DNA of 64,000 nucleotides from assembly GCF_030605225.1 (NCBI RefSeq), contig NZ_JAUWAV010000006.1, forward strand, positions 39,664 through 103,663. Direction: 5' to 3'. Source of the DNA: Geoalkalibacter sp. (GTDB lineage Bacteria > Desulfobacterota > Desulfuromonadia > Desulfuromonadales > Geoalkalibacteraceae). Below, in pieces: positions 25,556 to 37,534 of the stretch; positions within the stretch are counted from its first letter, which is position 1; each line of letters starts with the position of its first letter. The notes beneath the pieces are model-generated. The model was not told where the DNA came from and did no database searches. It was given only the letters and a program-made list of their open reading frames with translations. Both the position numbers and the translations under genes were made by a program.

Positions 25556-26488
25556 TCAGGTGCCCGCCGGCTCAGGGATCGGGCTGGGGCGTTTGGGCCG
25601 GCGGCGCTCCCAGGCCAGCACCAGGGCGCCGGCGACGAAGATGGTGGAATAGGTCCCGGCGATGATGCCCACCAGCAGGGCGAAGGCAAAGTTGTGGATG
25701 ACCGGCCCGCCGAAGGCGAACAGGGCAACCACCACCAGCAGCGTGGTGCCCGAGGTAAGAATGGTGCGCGACATGGTTTCGTTGATGCTGCGATTGAGGG
25801 TCGCGGCCAATCCTTCCTTGGGGTGGCGGCCGAGATTTTCGCGCAGCCGGTCGAAAATCACGATGGTGTCGTTGAGGGAATATCCGATGATCGTGAGAAA
25901 GGCGGCGATGATGGTCAGATCGATTTCCTTGCCGAACAGGGAGAAAAAGCCGAGCGTGACCAGCACGTCGTGAAGCAGGGCGACGATGGCGGCCACGGCA
26001 TAGCGAAACTCAAAGCGCCAGCCGATGTAGACCAGGGTGCCGGCCATGGCATAGAGCAAGGCGAAAAATCCCTTGTGCAGAAGCTCCTTGCCGACCTGGG
26101 GGCCGACCATTTCCGTGCGGCGGATATCGAGCTGGTTTTCGCCGTAATGGGTGATCAGGGCCTGGGTCAGGGATCCCGAGAGCTGCTCCTGGTCGCTTTG
26201 CGTCTGCGGAATGCGGATCAGAAAATCCTGGGGATCGTCGCCGAACTGCTGCACGCTGAGGGAACCCAGGGGCAAATCTTTCAGGGCGTCACGGATGTCG
26301 CCGGCCTGGGTCGGCGCGGCAAAACGTACTTCCACCAGGGTGCCGCCCGCGAAATCCACGCCCAGGGCGGGTCCGCCCTTGAGCGCGAGGGACAGCAGCC
26401 CCGCCAGGATGACCACCAGGGACAGGATGACGGCGAGGCGATTCTTGCCGACAAAATCGTAGTGACTATTTGGGTTGAAAATCTCCAT
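25556..26488 (-). CDS. secF: Protein translocase subunit SecF
   Basis: This 310-residue protein has the SecF arrangement of one N-terminal helix, a periplasmic domain and five more helices. Signatures are GVDFAGGTLVEVRF, the TIIGYSLNDTIVIFDRLREN loop and SRTILTSGTTLLVVVALF. SecF works with SecD to use the proton gradient for late steps of Sec export. SecD normally lies directly upstream, but here the upstream gene is a small secreted protein and no SecD frame is present in the window. The start MEIFNPNSHYDF at 26488 is typical; the Shine-Dalgarno is weak (GTGAGAA). Confidence 0.94.
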   Translation of the reverse strand: MEIFNPNSHYDFVGKNRLAVILSLVVILAGLLSLALKGGPALGVDFAGGTLVEVRFAAPTQAGDIRDALKDLPLGSLSVQQFGDDPQDFLIRIPQTQSDQEQLSGSLTQALITHYGENQLDIRRTEMVGPQVGKELLHKGFFALLYAMAGTLVYIGWRFEFRYAVAAIVALLHDVLVTLGFFSLFGKEIDLTIIAAFLTIIGYSLNDTIVIFDRLRENLGRHPKEGLAATLNRSINETMSRTILTSGTTLLVVVALFAFGGPVIHNFAFALLVGIIAGTYSTIFVAGALVLAWERRRPKRPSPIPEPAGT

Positions 26489-26621
26489 GGAGTTCTCACT
26501 TTTCTCGGAAAGACGGCGAATCCGGCGCGCGCCGCACGCCAGGCGCACGGGCGGCGCGGATCCGCGGAGGCACAAGCCGACGCGGGCAACAACCCGCGCG
26601 TCGCACATAAGGGTCTTTGGT

Positions 26622-26993
26622 TCAGGAAAAAAGTGAAACGGGAGGAGGACGCGGCAGAACGGGGGTGGTATGTGCCTTCGAGGTCGGTCGCTGGAAGGAG
26701 TCGGGATTGAGCAAGGCGCCGCCGGCGCATGCCGTCGGCGACAGGGCCGATAGGGCTTCCGGCGCAAGCCAGGTGGGCGAACACTGGTCCTGCGGCGTCA
26801 GGGACGAGGCGGCGGCCGCGATCAGCTCGGGTGAAGACGCCGGGGGCGAAAGAAGATCAACGGTGCGGGAAAAGGGGCCGGCGGTGAAGGCGCTGCCCGC
26901 GTGCGCCAGAAAGCAAAGCGCCAGCAGAACCAGAATGCCGGGTCTCAGGACCCGGGCAACGATTCCCCGGCGAAAGTAAGGATTGAAAAACAT
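26622..26993 (-). CDS. Hypothetical small secreted protein upstream of secF
   Basis: This 123-residue protein has a strong signal peptide: a basic start, then GILVLLALCFLAHAGSAFT with a likely cleavage after GSA. The mature part of about 90 residues is low in charge and rich in Pro, Ser, Ala and Leu, with two cysteines. It resembles nothing recognised. The start at 26993 has GGAAAAA upstream. It sits where secD would be expected, 133 bp before secF. The opposite-strand frame over the same bases lacks a signal and is judged a shadow. Whether it is really expressed is uncertain. Confidence 0.5.
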   Translation of the reverse strand: MFFNPYFRRGIVARVLRPGILVLLALCFLAHAGSAFTAGPFSRTVDLLSPPASSPELIAAAASSLTPQDQCSPTWLAPEALSALSPTACAGGALLNPDSFQRPTSKAHTTPVLPRPPPVSLFS

Positions 26994-27119
26994 GATCGGT
27001 TTTTCCGCGGAGGCGGTGAATGCGACGCGTCAGGTTCCAGCAAACGGAAACCATCATACTCCTGGCCGCGCGAAAAGTCCATGGCGGCGATGGACGCCCC
27101 GTCGCCGGTCATGCCACCG

Positions 27120-29462
27120 TCACTCCACACCCTCGGCGCAGTAATACAGAAGCCAGCCTTTGAAGTTGCGGATCTGCTGGGGAGACCCCAGGATCAGCAG
27201 TTCATCTCCCTCATTCAGGCGATCCCCGCCGACGGGGTTGACGATCTTTTCCCCGCCTCGTTGGATGCCGGCGACCAGCACGCCGGTCTGCCGAAGGATG
27301 GCCAACTCGGCCAAGGACAGCCCGACCCTTGGCCCCGCCGGCACGATCACCGTCTCCAGACGGGCATCCTCGAAATCGGCCAGTTCCTCCACCGCCTTGA
27401 CCTGCTCAAGCCCCTCGCGGGCGGCGGCCAGCTGCGCCGGCGTGCCCAGCAGCAACAGGCGGTCGCCGCTGTAGAGGATCTGCGTCGGATCGGGAGAGAT
27501 GATGGTGTGCCCACCCCGGTTGATTTCCACGATCGAGCAGCCAAAATGAGAACGCACCCGCAGATCGGCGATGCTGCGTCCGGAGCAGGCGGCGTTCTCC
27601 GGCAAGATCAGATCCTGCGCCTGAATGCCCCAGTCGCTTGAGCTCTCCAGCCATTGGCGCTGCCCCGGGCGACTGGCTTCCTGGTTGTCGCCGAAGGCAT
27701 CTTCCAGGGAATTCTGCCATTGTCCGTGCCAATAGAGCAGACGACGCGAAAACACCAGCAGGCCGCCGGCCAGCGATCCCGCGATGGCCAGCCAGGCCCA
27801 TTTGGACAGCGATTCCGTCGGCAGGATGTTCAACAGCCAGGAGGCGATGCCCATCACGCTGAAAATTTTGAAGCCGTTTTCCACGATGGGTCCAAGAAAA
27901 CGGCGCGATCCGGCGCTGCGCGCAAAGATTCCGGCCAGGGCCGAAAGGTTGATCCAGATAGCCACCAGCGGAACCAGAACGACAATGCCGATGAGCATCC
28001 AGAAGGTCAGCGTCAGCATCTCGGGCGCCAGTCCGGCGGCCAGGGTGCTTTTTTGCATCACCTCCAGCAGTCGCTCGGAAAAGATCAGCACGCCCGAGAT
28101 AAACAGGACCTCCAGGGCGATGTGCGCCAGACGCTTCTTGCTGAGCTGCCACCACAATCCACCGCCCTGAGCGTTGCCCAACTGCACCAGCCAATGATGA
28201 TAGAGTTCCAGCAGTCGCCGCAGCGGCTTGGGCTCAACGCGGGTGATGGCCTGCAGCACGGGCTCGGCATGGCGATTGATCAGCGGCGAGACCAAAACGG
28301 TAAAGATGGAAACACCGACGGCCACGGGATACATTTCCGGCCCCAGGATCTGCGCCCCCACGCCCAACTGGGCGATGACGAAGGTAAATTCGCCCAGGGG
28401 CGTCAACAGCAATCCCGCGCGACGCGCTTCCTGGGGCGGCGTGCCGATCACCATGAGCGCTAAACCGCAGGCAAGAGCGCGCGCCAGCAGCGTGAAAACG
28501 CCAAGCCCCAGCACCCAGGGCCACACCTTGAGCAGCAAGCTCACGTCGATCATCATGCCGATGGCGACGAAAAAGACGCTGCTGAACAGATCGCGCATGC
28601 CGGTAAAAGATTTTTCCACGCCGCTTTTCTGTGGCATGTCGGCCACGATGGCGCCCAAAAGAAAAGCGCCGAGGGCCAGGGAATACCCTGCCTTGACGGC
28701 CAGCAGAGCCATCAGAAACAGCAGCCCGGCGACAACGATCGTCTGCAATTCGGGATCGGCCTTGGTTTCGAGTCTGCGCAGCATGCGCGGCAGCAGCAGC
28801 AAGCCGACGATGACGACCAGCACGACAAAGGTCGTCAGACCGGTCAGCAAGCTGCCCACCCCCGCCGCCTCGGCTTCGGAGGCGGAAATCCGCGCGCCGA
28901 GAATCGCCAGCATGACCACCGCCACCACGTCCTCGAGCACGGTCACGCCCAAAGCCAGCTGACCGGAGCGCTCGTGGCCGAGGTTCATGTCCTTGACCAC
29001 CTTGGCGATCACCGCGGAGCTCGACACCATGAGCATCGCCGCGATAAACAGACTCTGCGAGGAACTCCAGCCGACCGCCTTGCCGAGCACTTGTGTCGCG
29101 TTAAAGACGAAAAACGCTCCCAGGGCCGTGGCGGCCAGGGTTCCCAGGCCCATTTTCTGCAATTTGGTTAGGCTCAGCCCCAGACCGATGGCGAACATCA
29201 GAAACACCAGGCCGACCTGGGCGAGAACGTCGATACGCTCCACATCGAGGATGAACGAGAAGGGAGGCGTGTGCGGTCCGATGATGATGCCGGCCAGCAG
29301 ATAGCCGACGATCACCGACAGCCCGATGCGTTTGCACAGCATGCCCGCGATTCCGGCGCCGAGCAGAACGACGGCAAGATCCTGTATGAAATAAATCCCG
29401 TCCATGAAGTCCCAGGGGGTCGGAGTCGAAAGCGTTTTTTCCGTGAGGTGATGATTTTTCAT
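27120..29462 (-). CDS. Kef-type cation:proton antiporter with two TrkA-C domains
   Basis: This 780-residue protein begins with a CPA2 antiporter domain of about 12 helices (residues 20-395). It contains LTPLGEFTFVIAQLG and the ASSSAVIAKV-like segment MVSSSAVIAKVVKD. A helical linker with four more hydrophobic segments follows (about 440-590). Two regulator-of-K conductance C-terminal (TrkA-C) domains end it (about 620-700 and 705-775). The family exchanges K+ or Na+ for protons, gated by ligand binding to the TrkA-C domains. The start at 29462 is the only one that keeps the first helix with its lead. It follows a universal stress protein gene on the same strand. Confidence 0.9.
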   Translation of the reverse strand: MKNHHLTEKTLSTPTPWDFMDGIYFIQDLAVVLLGAGIAGMLCKRIGLSVIVGYLLAGIIIGPHTPPFSFILDVERIDVLAQVGLVFLMFAIGLGLSLTKLQKMGLGTLAATALGAFFVFNATQVLGKAVGWSSSQSLFIAAMLMVSSSAVIAKVVKDMNLGHERSGQLALGVTVLEDVVAVVMLAILGARISASEAEAAGVGSLLTGLTTFVVLVVIVGLLLLPRMLRRLETKADPELQTIVVAGLLFLMALLAVKAGYSLALGAFLLGAIVADMPQKSGVEKSFTGMRDLFSSVFFVAIGMMIDVSLLLKVWPWVLGLGVFTLLARALACGLALMVIGTPPQEARRAGLLLTPLGEFTFVIAQLGVGAQILGPEMYPVAVGVSIFTVLVSPLINRHAEPVLQAITRVEPKPLRRLLELYHHWLVQLGNAQGGGLWWQLSKKRLAHIALEVLFISGVLIFSERLLEVMQKSTLAAGLAPEMLTLTFWMLIGIVVLVPLVAIWINLSALAGIFARSAGSRRFLGPIVENGFKIFSVMGIASWLLNILPTESLSKWAWLAIAGSLAGGLLVFSRRLLYWHGQWQNSLEDAFGDNQEASRPGQRQWLESSSDWGIQAQDLILPENAACSGRSIADLRVRSHFGCSIVEINRGGHTIISPDPTQILYSGDRLLLLGTPAQLAAAREGLEQVKAVEELADFEDARLETVIVPAGPRVGLSLAELAILRQTGVLVAGIQRGGEKIVNPVGGDRLNEGDELLILGSPQQIRNFKGWLLYYCAEGVE

Positions 29463-29505
29463 CCCTCACTCAGGGGAAAAAGGAAACCGGCTGAAGGAAA
29501 ATTTT

Positions 29506-29533
29506 TTTATCGCGGGGCTTTGCGCCTTGTCAA
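29506..29533 (-). promoter_or_regulatory. Probable promoter of the antiporter gene
   Basis: On the minus strand, TTGACA (29533-29528) and GATAAA (29511-29506) are 16 bp apart, about 45 bp upstream of the antiporter start. Confidence 0.5.
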
Positions 29534-29642
29534 ATCAAAAACTTCCACGCAATGCATCAAGACATAAATGCCGCATGAAAAATAGGCGAACCCTGAGTCC
29601 TGCGGGGGCCGACCTGGGCAAGGCGAACCTCTGCCTGCGGGA

Positions 29643-30464
29643 TCATTCCCCGGGATGCCTCACCACGAGGACATTGCCGGACGCATAACGCGCCACCTTT
29701 TCAGAAACGCTGCCCAGCAGAAATCGATGAAAACGCTCGCTCAAGCTGCTGCCGTGGGAACCGAGCACAATCAGATCGGCCTGCCGCGCTTCCGCGTAAT
29801 CAATCAGTGCTCCGGCGGGATCGCCCCGCAGGATCTTCGTCGAGACCCGGCACCCCGCCGCAAGCAGCCGGGCCTCATAGGTCGAAAGATCTTCGATGAC
29901 CTGTATTTCCGAAACGCCGGAGGGAAAGGTCGACGGGTGTCTTTGCGGAGCCTGCGGATCCAATGGCGGCAAAACGCTGACCAACTCCAGCTCGGGTGTC
30001 TCGGCGAAGGGCAGGCTTGCGAGGAAGAGCGCCGCGTCCCGGGAAGAATGGCTGTCGTCGAATGCCCCGAGGATGCGATGAGACAAGGGTTTCCCGGAGC
30101 GCACGACCAGGACCGAGCAGGGCGCATGCCGCAAAATCCGGCTCGTGACCCCTCCCAAAAGAAATCGCTTGAGTCCCGTGGCGCCCTTGGCGCCGATCAC
30201 CACCATGTCGGCCGGCCACTGCTGACACGCGGCCAGAATTTCCTCGTCCGCGTAGCCTTGAGCCTCCAGCGTATCGATGGCGGCCGCGCTTCCCGAAAAA
30301 ATGTTTCGGCTTTCCTCGACAATCTCGGCAATCGCTGCATCTCCAGGGGATTCATCCACCACGAGGATCCGAATCTGGTCCGCGGCACAGAGTTTCAGCC
30401 GCGCAAGAAACAATCCGGCCTCCCTCGCGGACGACGAGCCATCGGTTGCATACAGAATCTTCAT
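29643..30464 (-). CDS. Tandem universal stress protein
   Basis: This 273-residue protein has two UspA domains, about 1-140 and 142-273. Each has the nucleotide loop of the family: GAKGATGLKRFLLGGVTS in the first and GSHGSSLSERFHRFLLGSVS in the second, so both may bind ATP. GGGGAGG lies 5 nt before the ATG at 30464, which fixes the start over a frame extending to 30488. It lies upstream of the antiporter gene on the same strand, 180 bp away. Usp domains often regulate CPA2 antiporters, so functional coupling is plausible. Targets are unknown. Confidence 0.92.
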   Translation of the reverse strand: MKILYATDGSSSAREAGLFLARLKLCAADQIRILVVDESPGDAAIAEIVEESRNIFSGSAAAIDTLEAQGYADEEILAACQQWPADMVVIGAKGATGLKRFLLGGVTSRILRHAPCSVLVVRSGKPLSHRILGAFDDSHSSRDAALFLASLPFAETPELELVSVLPPLDPQAPQRHPSTFPSGVSEIQVIEDLSTYEARLLAAGCRVSTKILRGDPAGALIDYAEARQADLIVLGSHGSSLSERFHRFLLGSVSEKVARYASGNVLVVRHPGE

Positions 30465-30518
30465 TTCGGCCTCCCCTGAAGAAATCAACGCACCACAAGA
30501 CGCGACCCTGCCATGTTG

Positions 30519-32399
30519 TTACCCCAGCGCCTCCAGGTCTTCCCAACGGACATAGGCTCGGGCCAACTCGTCCTCGATCAGCGCCAGGCGCGCCTGAAGA
30601 CCGGCGACCTCGCCCCCGCCACCGCGGTAGAAATTCGGATCGGAGAGGCGCGCGTGAAGGTCGGCCTGCTCGGCTTCGAGTTCCTCGATGCGCCGCGGCA
30701 GGCTGTCGAGTTCCTGCTTCTCCTTGAAGCTGAGCTTGCGCGGGCGCTCCTTGGGCAAGTGACGCTCGGGCTTGCGCGCGTCAGCCTTAGGCGGCTGCGC
30801 GACTTGCGGGCGCTGGCGCAGCCAGTCCTCGTAGCCGCCCACGTATTCTCCGACCCGTCCCTCGCCTTCGAGCACCAGGGTGCTGGTCACCACGTTGTCG
30901 AGAAAGGCGCGGTCGTGGCTGACCAGCAGCACGGTGCCGGCAAATTCGACGAGCAGATCCTCGAGCAGTTCCAGGGTTTCGAGATCGAGATCGTTGGTCG
31001 GCTCGTCGAGCACCAGCAGGTTGGCGGGGCGGGTAAAGAGCTTGGCGAGCAATAGACGGTTGCGCTCGCCGCCCGAGAGGGTGCGCACCGGCGAGCGGGC
31101 GCGCTCGGGGGGAAAGAGAAAATCCTGCAGATAGCCCATGACGTGACGGCGCTGCCCGCCGACTTCGACCCAATCGTTGCCCTCGGCGAGATTCTCGTGC
31201 ACCGTGCGATTTTCGTCGAGTTGGGCACGCAGTTGATCGAAATAGGCGATTTGCAGGTTGGTGCCGAGTTTGAGCCGGCCCTGCTGGGGAGCAAGCTCAC
31301 CGAGAAGCAGTTGCAGCAGGGTGGTCTTGCCCGAGCCGTTGGGGCCGATGATGCCGACCTTGTCGCCGCGCAGAATCGTCGTGGAGAAATCGCGGATCAG
31401 GGGCCGATCGTCCCAGGTATAGCCGAGCCCCTCGGCCTCGATCACCAGCCGCCCGCTGCGCTCGCCTTCCTGCACCTGCAAGGCGGCCGTGCCGGTGCGT
31501 TCGCGCCGTGCGCGGCGCTCGGCGCGCAGTTGCTGCAAAGCGCGCACCCGGCCCATATTGCGCGTGCGACGGGCCTTGATGCCCTGACGGATCCAGGCTT
31601 CCTCGCGGGCGAGTTTCTTGTCGAACTCGGCCTGTTGTTTTTCCTCGGCGGCCAGTTGCTCCTCGCGCCGCGCCAGATAGGTGGCGTAGTCGCAGTCCCA
31701 GCTGGAGAGATTCCCGCGATCGAGTTCGACGATGCGCGTCGCCACCCGCTGCAGGAAAGAGCGGTCGTGGGTGACAAACACCAGCGCCTTGTCGCGGCGC
31801 ACGAGAAAGTCCTCGAGCCAGGCGATGGTGTCGAGATCAAGGTGGTTGGTCGGCTCGTCAAGCAGCAGGATGTCGGGGTCGGCGACCAGCGCCCGCCCGA
31901 GCATGACACGCCGCTTGAGCCCCCCTGAAAGGTTGGCGAAGGGCTGATCGGCGGGCAGTCGCAGATGGTTGATGACCTGTTCGGCGCGCTGATGCAGCTC
32001 CCAACCGCCGGTCTCCTCAAGGCGCTTCTGCAGGCCGCCGAGTTCGTCGAGCAACGCCGGCGTAGCCTCCTCGGCCAACGCTCGACCGATGTGATGAAAC
32101 CGCGCCAGCAAGGCGGCCTGCTCACCCAAACCCGCGGCGACCACGTCGAAAACACTGCCCTCGATCCCGGCCGGCACCTCCTGAGAAACCAGAGCGGTGC
32201 GCAACCCCTGACGACGCATGATCTCGCCGCCGTCGGGAACGAGATCCGCGTTGATGACGCGCATCAGGGTCGATTTTCCGGCGCCGTTGCGCCCGAGCAG
32301 ACACACTCGCTCGCGCTCGCGAATGGTCAGGGTCGCCCCATCGAGCAAGGCGGCGGCGCCGAAGGCCAGGTGCAACTGGTGAAGTGTGATCAAAGCCAT
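30519..32399 (-). CDS. ABC-F family ATPase, Uup-like
   Basis: This 626-residue soluble protein has two ABC ATPase domains and no membrane segment. Walker A motifs are GRNGAGKST and GPNGSGKTT. Both domains have LSGG signatures and DEPTNHLDLD or DEPTNDLDLE Walker B blocks. The C-terminal 90 residues form a basic then acidic coiled coil, as in Uup. ABC-F proteins act on ribosomes, and Uup also on branched DNA. The start at 32399 follows AGGAAC; a longer frame is not family-like. The gene is monocistronic, between a universal stress protein gene and a divergent small gene. Confidence 0.94.
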   Translation of the reverse strand: MALITLHQLHLAFGAAALLDGATLTIRERERVCLLGRNGAGKSTLMRVINADLVPDGGEIMRRQGLRTALVSQEVPAGIEGSVFDVVAAGLGEQAALLARFHHIGRALAEEATPALLDELGGLQKRLEETGGWELHQRAEQVINHLRLPADQPFANLSGGLKRRVMLGRALVADPDILLLDEPTNHLDLDTIAWLEDFLVRRDKALVFVTHDRSFLQRVATRIVELDRGNLSSWDCDYATYLARREEQLAAEEKQQAEFDKKLAREEAWIRQGIKARRTRNMGRVRALQQLRAERRARRERTGTAALQVQEGERSGRLVIEAEGLGYTWDDRPLIRDFSTTILRGDKVGIIGPNGSGKTTLLQLLLGELAPQQGRLKLGTNLQIAYFDQLRAQLDENRTVHENLAEGNDWVEVGGQRRHVMGYLQDFLFPPERARSPVRTLSGGERNRLLLAKLFTRPANLLVLDEPTNDLDLETLELLEDLLVEFAGTVLLVSHDRAFLDNVVTSTLVLEGEGRVGEYVGGYEDWLRQRPQVAQPPKADARKPERHLPKERPRKLSFKEKQELDSLPRRIEELEAEQADLHARLSDPNFYRGGGGEVAGLQARLALIEDELARAYVRWEDLEALG

Positions 32400-32573
32400 G
32401 GGAGGTTCCTGAATCGGGGATTTTGTCGCGATCTCTCGCTTGAAGGGGCATAGTAGGCCATCGGCAGGGCCGCGGCAAGGACGCATTTTCCGGTGCGGAC
32501 GCCCCTGGGCTGGACATCGGCCGCATCTGCGCTATGTTTGGTGGACTGAAAATAAAACGGGAGGCGCGCCCCC

Positions 32574-32816
32574 ATGGCGATCAAATACCCCAGCACCGAG
32601 GACAATCTCTGCACCCAGCCGCAAGGCCACCAGAGCCACATGTGCGCGCTCATCGCGCAGGGGCGCACCGAGGAAATCCGCAAACAGGCGGATCAACCGC
32701 GCTTTGCCTGCTTCAACTGCGGAGCCCGGGCCAGGGACGAGGAAAGCCTCTGCAGTCCCACGCCCCTGGATGACCCCCCGCTGGCACGCGGCCGGCAAAA
32801 CCCAGCCCCCACCTAG
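32574..32816 (+). CDS. Small cysteine-containing protein upstream of WrbA
   Basis: This 80-residue hydrophilic protein begins [13 protein letters not shown] and contains [15 protein letters not shown], a CxxC followed by a further cysteine, plus two cysteines and two histidines earlier. It could bind a metal through CxxC and other ligands. GGAGGCG lies upstream of the ATG and the wrbA start follows 10 bp after the stop, so it is probably cotranscribed with wrbA. No family is recognised. The operon link and strong ribosome-binding site make it likely to be real. Confidence 0.65.
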   Translation: MAIKYPSTEDNLCTQPQGHQSHMCALIAQGRTEEIRKQADQPRFACFNCGARARDEESLCSPTPLDDPPLARGRQNPAPT

Positions 32817-32826
32817 GAGGACTCCC

Positions 32827-33444
32827 ATGAACGTTAAGATCCCCATCATTTTCTACAGCATGTACGGACACATCTACCGCATGGCCGAAGCGGTGGCCGA
32901 AGGGGTGCGTGAGGTGGCGGGCTGCGAAGCCAAGCTGCTTCAGGTCGCCGAACTGGTGCCCGACGCGGCCCTGGAAAAATCCGGGGCCAAGCAGGCGCGC
33001 GCCGCCTTCGCGCACATTCCCCAAGCCGGCGTCGAGGATCTCGCCGAGGCCGACGCGGTGATTTTCGGCACGCCGACGCGCTTCGGCAACATGGCCGCGC
33101 AGATGCGCAACTTCCTCGACCAGACCGGCGGCCTGTGGATGAAGGGCTCCTTGGTGGGCAAGGTCGGCAGCGTCTTTACCTCCACGGCCACCCAGCACGG
33201 CGGCCAGGAAACCACCATCACCAGTTTTCACAGCACCCTGCTGCACCACGGCATGATCATCGTCGGGGTGCCCTACAGCGAGCAGCGCCTGCTCACCATG
33301 AGCGAGATCACCGGCGGCTCGCCCTACGGCGCCGGCACCCTGGCCGGCGGCGACGGATCGCGCCGGCCCAGCGAAAACGAACTGGCCATCGCCCGCTTCC
33401 AGGGACGGCATGTGGCGCAGATCGCCAAGAAGCTCAAGGGCTGA
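32827..33444 (+). CDS. wrbA: NAD(P)H:quinone oxidoreductase WrbA
   Basis: This 205-residue flavodoxin-fold enzyme reduces quinones by two electrons, avoiding semiquinones. The FMN phosphate loop is [38 protein letters not shown] and the C-terminal [21 protein letters not shown] are WrbA signatures. TAGGAGG lies just before the ATG at 32827. It follows a small cysteine-rich gene and ends at a bidirectional terminator. The length matches E. coli WrbA. Confidence 0.95.
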   Translation: MNVKIPIIFYSMYGHIYRMAEAVAEGVREVAGCEAKLLQVAELVPDAALEKSGAKQARAAFAHIPQAGVEDLAEADAVIFGTPTRFGNMAAQMRNFLDQTGGLWMKGSLVGKVGSVFTSTATQHGGQETTITSFHSTLLHHGMIIVGVPYSEQRLLTMSEITGGSPYGAGTLAGGDGSRRPSENELAIARFQGRHVAQIAKKLKG

Positions 33445-33491
33445 GAAATCCCCCTCACTCCCCCTTTGGCAAAGGGGGATGGGTAACCCCT

Positions 33492-33536
33492 AAAAAAAAA
33501 ATGCGTCCCTGCCGCGCGGCGTGGACGCATTTTTTT
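33492..33536. terminator. Bidirectional intrinsic terminator
   Basis: TGCGTCC (33502-33508) pairs with GGACGCA (33523-33529) around a GC-rich loop. A run of A precedes and a run of T follows, so it serves wrbA on the plus strand and the carbonic anhydrase gene on the minus strand. Confidence 0.88.
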
Positions 33537-33557
33537 GGTTCTTCGCGGACGCAAGCC

Positions 33558-34202
33558 TCAGCAGCAATCGCCATCGCCCATGCGGTAGATGATCGGCACC
33601 TGACCGGGGCCGTCGACGCTCATGCCGAGATCCTTGAGCAGCCCGTCGGACAGGGAGTAGATCCAGCCGTGCACGGTCAGGGAATCACCGCGCAGCCAGG
33701 CGTTCTGCACGATGGTGCTGTGGGCGACGTTGGCCACCTGCTGGATGACGTTGATTTCGCACAGACGGTCGACGCGCTCCTGCTCGTCGGTGATTTCCTC
33801 CAGGCGACGGCGATGCAGGGTGTAGACATCCTTGATGTGGCGCAGCCAGTTGTCGATGAGCCCGTACTGGCTGCCGCCCAGAGCGGTCTTGACGCCGCCG
33901 CAGCCGTAATGGCCGCAGACGATGATGTGCTCGACCTTGAGCACCTCGACGGCATACTGGATGACGGAGAGGCAGTTGAAGTCGGTATGCACCACCACGT
34001 TGGCCACGTTGCGGTGCACGAAGAGTTCGCCCGAATCCAGGCCGACGATCTCGTTGGCCGGCACCCGGCTGTCGGAGCAGCCGATCCACAGATACTTGGG
34101 GGCCTGCTGGCGGCTGAGGCGCGCGAAAAAATCCGCGTCGAGCAGGGTGCGTCCCGCGGCCCACTGTCGGTTCTTGTCGAAGAGATCCTGAAGCTTGTTC
34201 AC
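33558..34202 (-). CDS. Beta-class carbonic anhydrase
   Basis: This 214-residue enzyme interconverts CO2 and bicarbonate. The zinc ligands are all visible: C42 in GCSDSR, H98 and C101 in CGHYGCGG. The catalytic pair D44 and R46 is also present. It starts at GTG 34202, with AAGGAG upstream. The C-terminus ends GDGDCC, an additional cysteine pair. The gene is monocistronic, convergent with wrbA and sharing its terminator. It probably supplies bicarbonate for carboxylation reactions. Confidence 0.95.
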   Translation of the reverse strand: MNKLQDLFDKNRQWAAGRTLLDADFFARLSRQQAPKYLWIGCSDSRVPANEIVGLDSGELFVHRNVANVVVHTDFNCLSVIQYAVEVLKVEHIIVCGHYGCGGVKTALGGSQYGLIDNWLRHIKDVYTLHRRRLEEITDEQERVDRLCEINVIQQVANVAHSTIVQNAWLRGDSLTVHGWIYSLSDGLLKDLGMSVDGPGQVPIIYRMGDGDCC

Positions 34203-34448
34203 GTCGTCGCTCCTTCAGAGAAGTCAATTGCGTATCAAAAACACGTTTTACTTTTTAGTGCAAATAAAAAATTTCCGTATACCCATCTCTTCATGCTATA
34301 AAGCGCGCCCGGCGGCGGCGCGATTCCTTACCCTATTTGTAACAAAATTCTAAACCCACGGAAATTCTCCCGAAGCCCCTGAAATCCGCGCCGATGGGCG
34401 GTATGCTTTAGACAATCGGTGTTTGCATTTGATTGGAAAGGATGTTTC

Positions 34449-37403
<2,955 letters not shown>

Positions 37404-37417
37404 ACGATGGGCGGGCC

Positions 37418-37534
37418 GTAGGGACGAGGCGGTGCCTCGCCCAGGGCGACCCGCCGGGTCGCCCCTACCGGGGATTTGGTGATCGTAGGGGCGAGGCGGT
37501 GCCTCGCCCAGGGCGACGCATGCGTCGCCCCTAC
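37418..37534. repeat. Tandem pair of about 50-bp palindromic repeats
   Basis: Two units, 37418-37468 and 37485-37534, are nearly identical in their first 30 bases (GTAGGGryGAGGCGGTGCCTCGCCC). Each unit ends in a second dyad, GGGCGAC...GTCGCCCCTAC, with a different centre (CCGCCGG versus GCATGC). Each has two hairpins bounded by GTAGGG and CCCTAC ends. They resemble REP/BIME or MITE-like interspersed repeats. The second unit supplies the stop codon of hrpB. Confidence 0.85.

Noticed and set aside
26617..26979. A plus-strand frame opposite the small secreted protein gene
   Set aside because: It has no signal, ribosome-binding site or motif; the minus-strand frame with a signal peptide is the better candidate.
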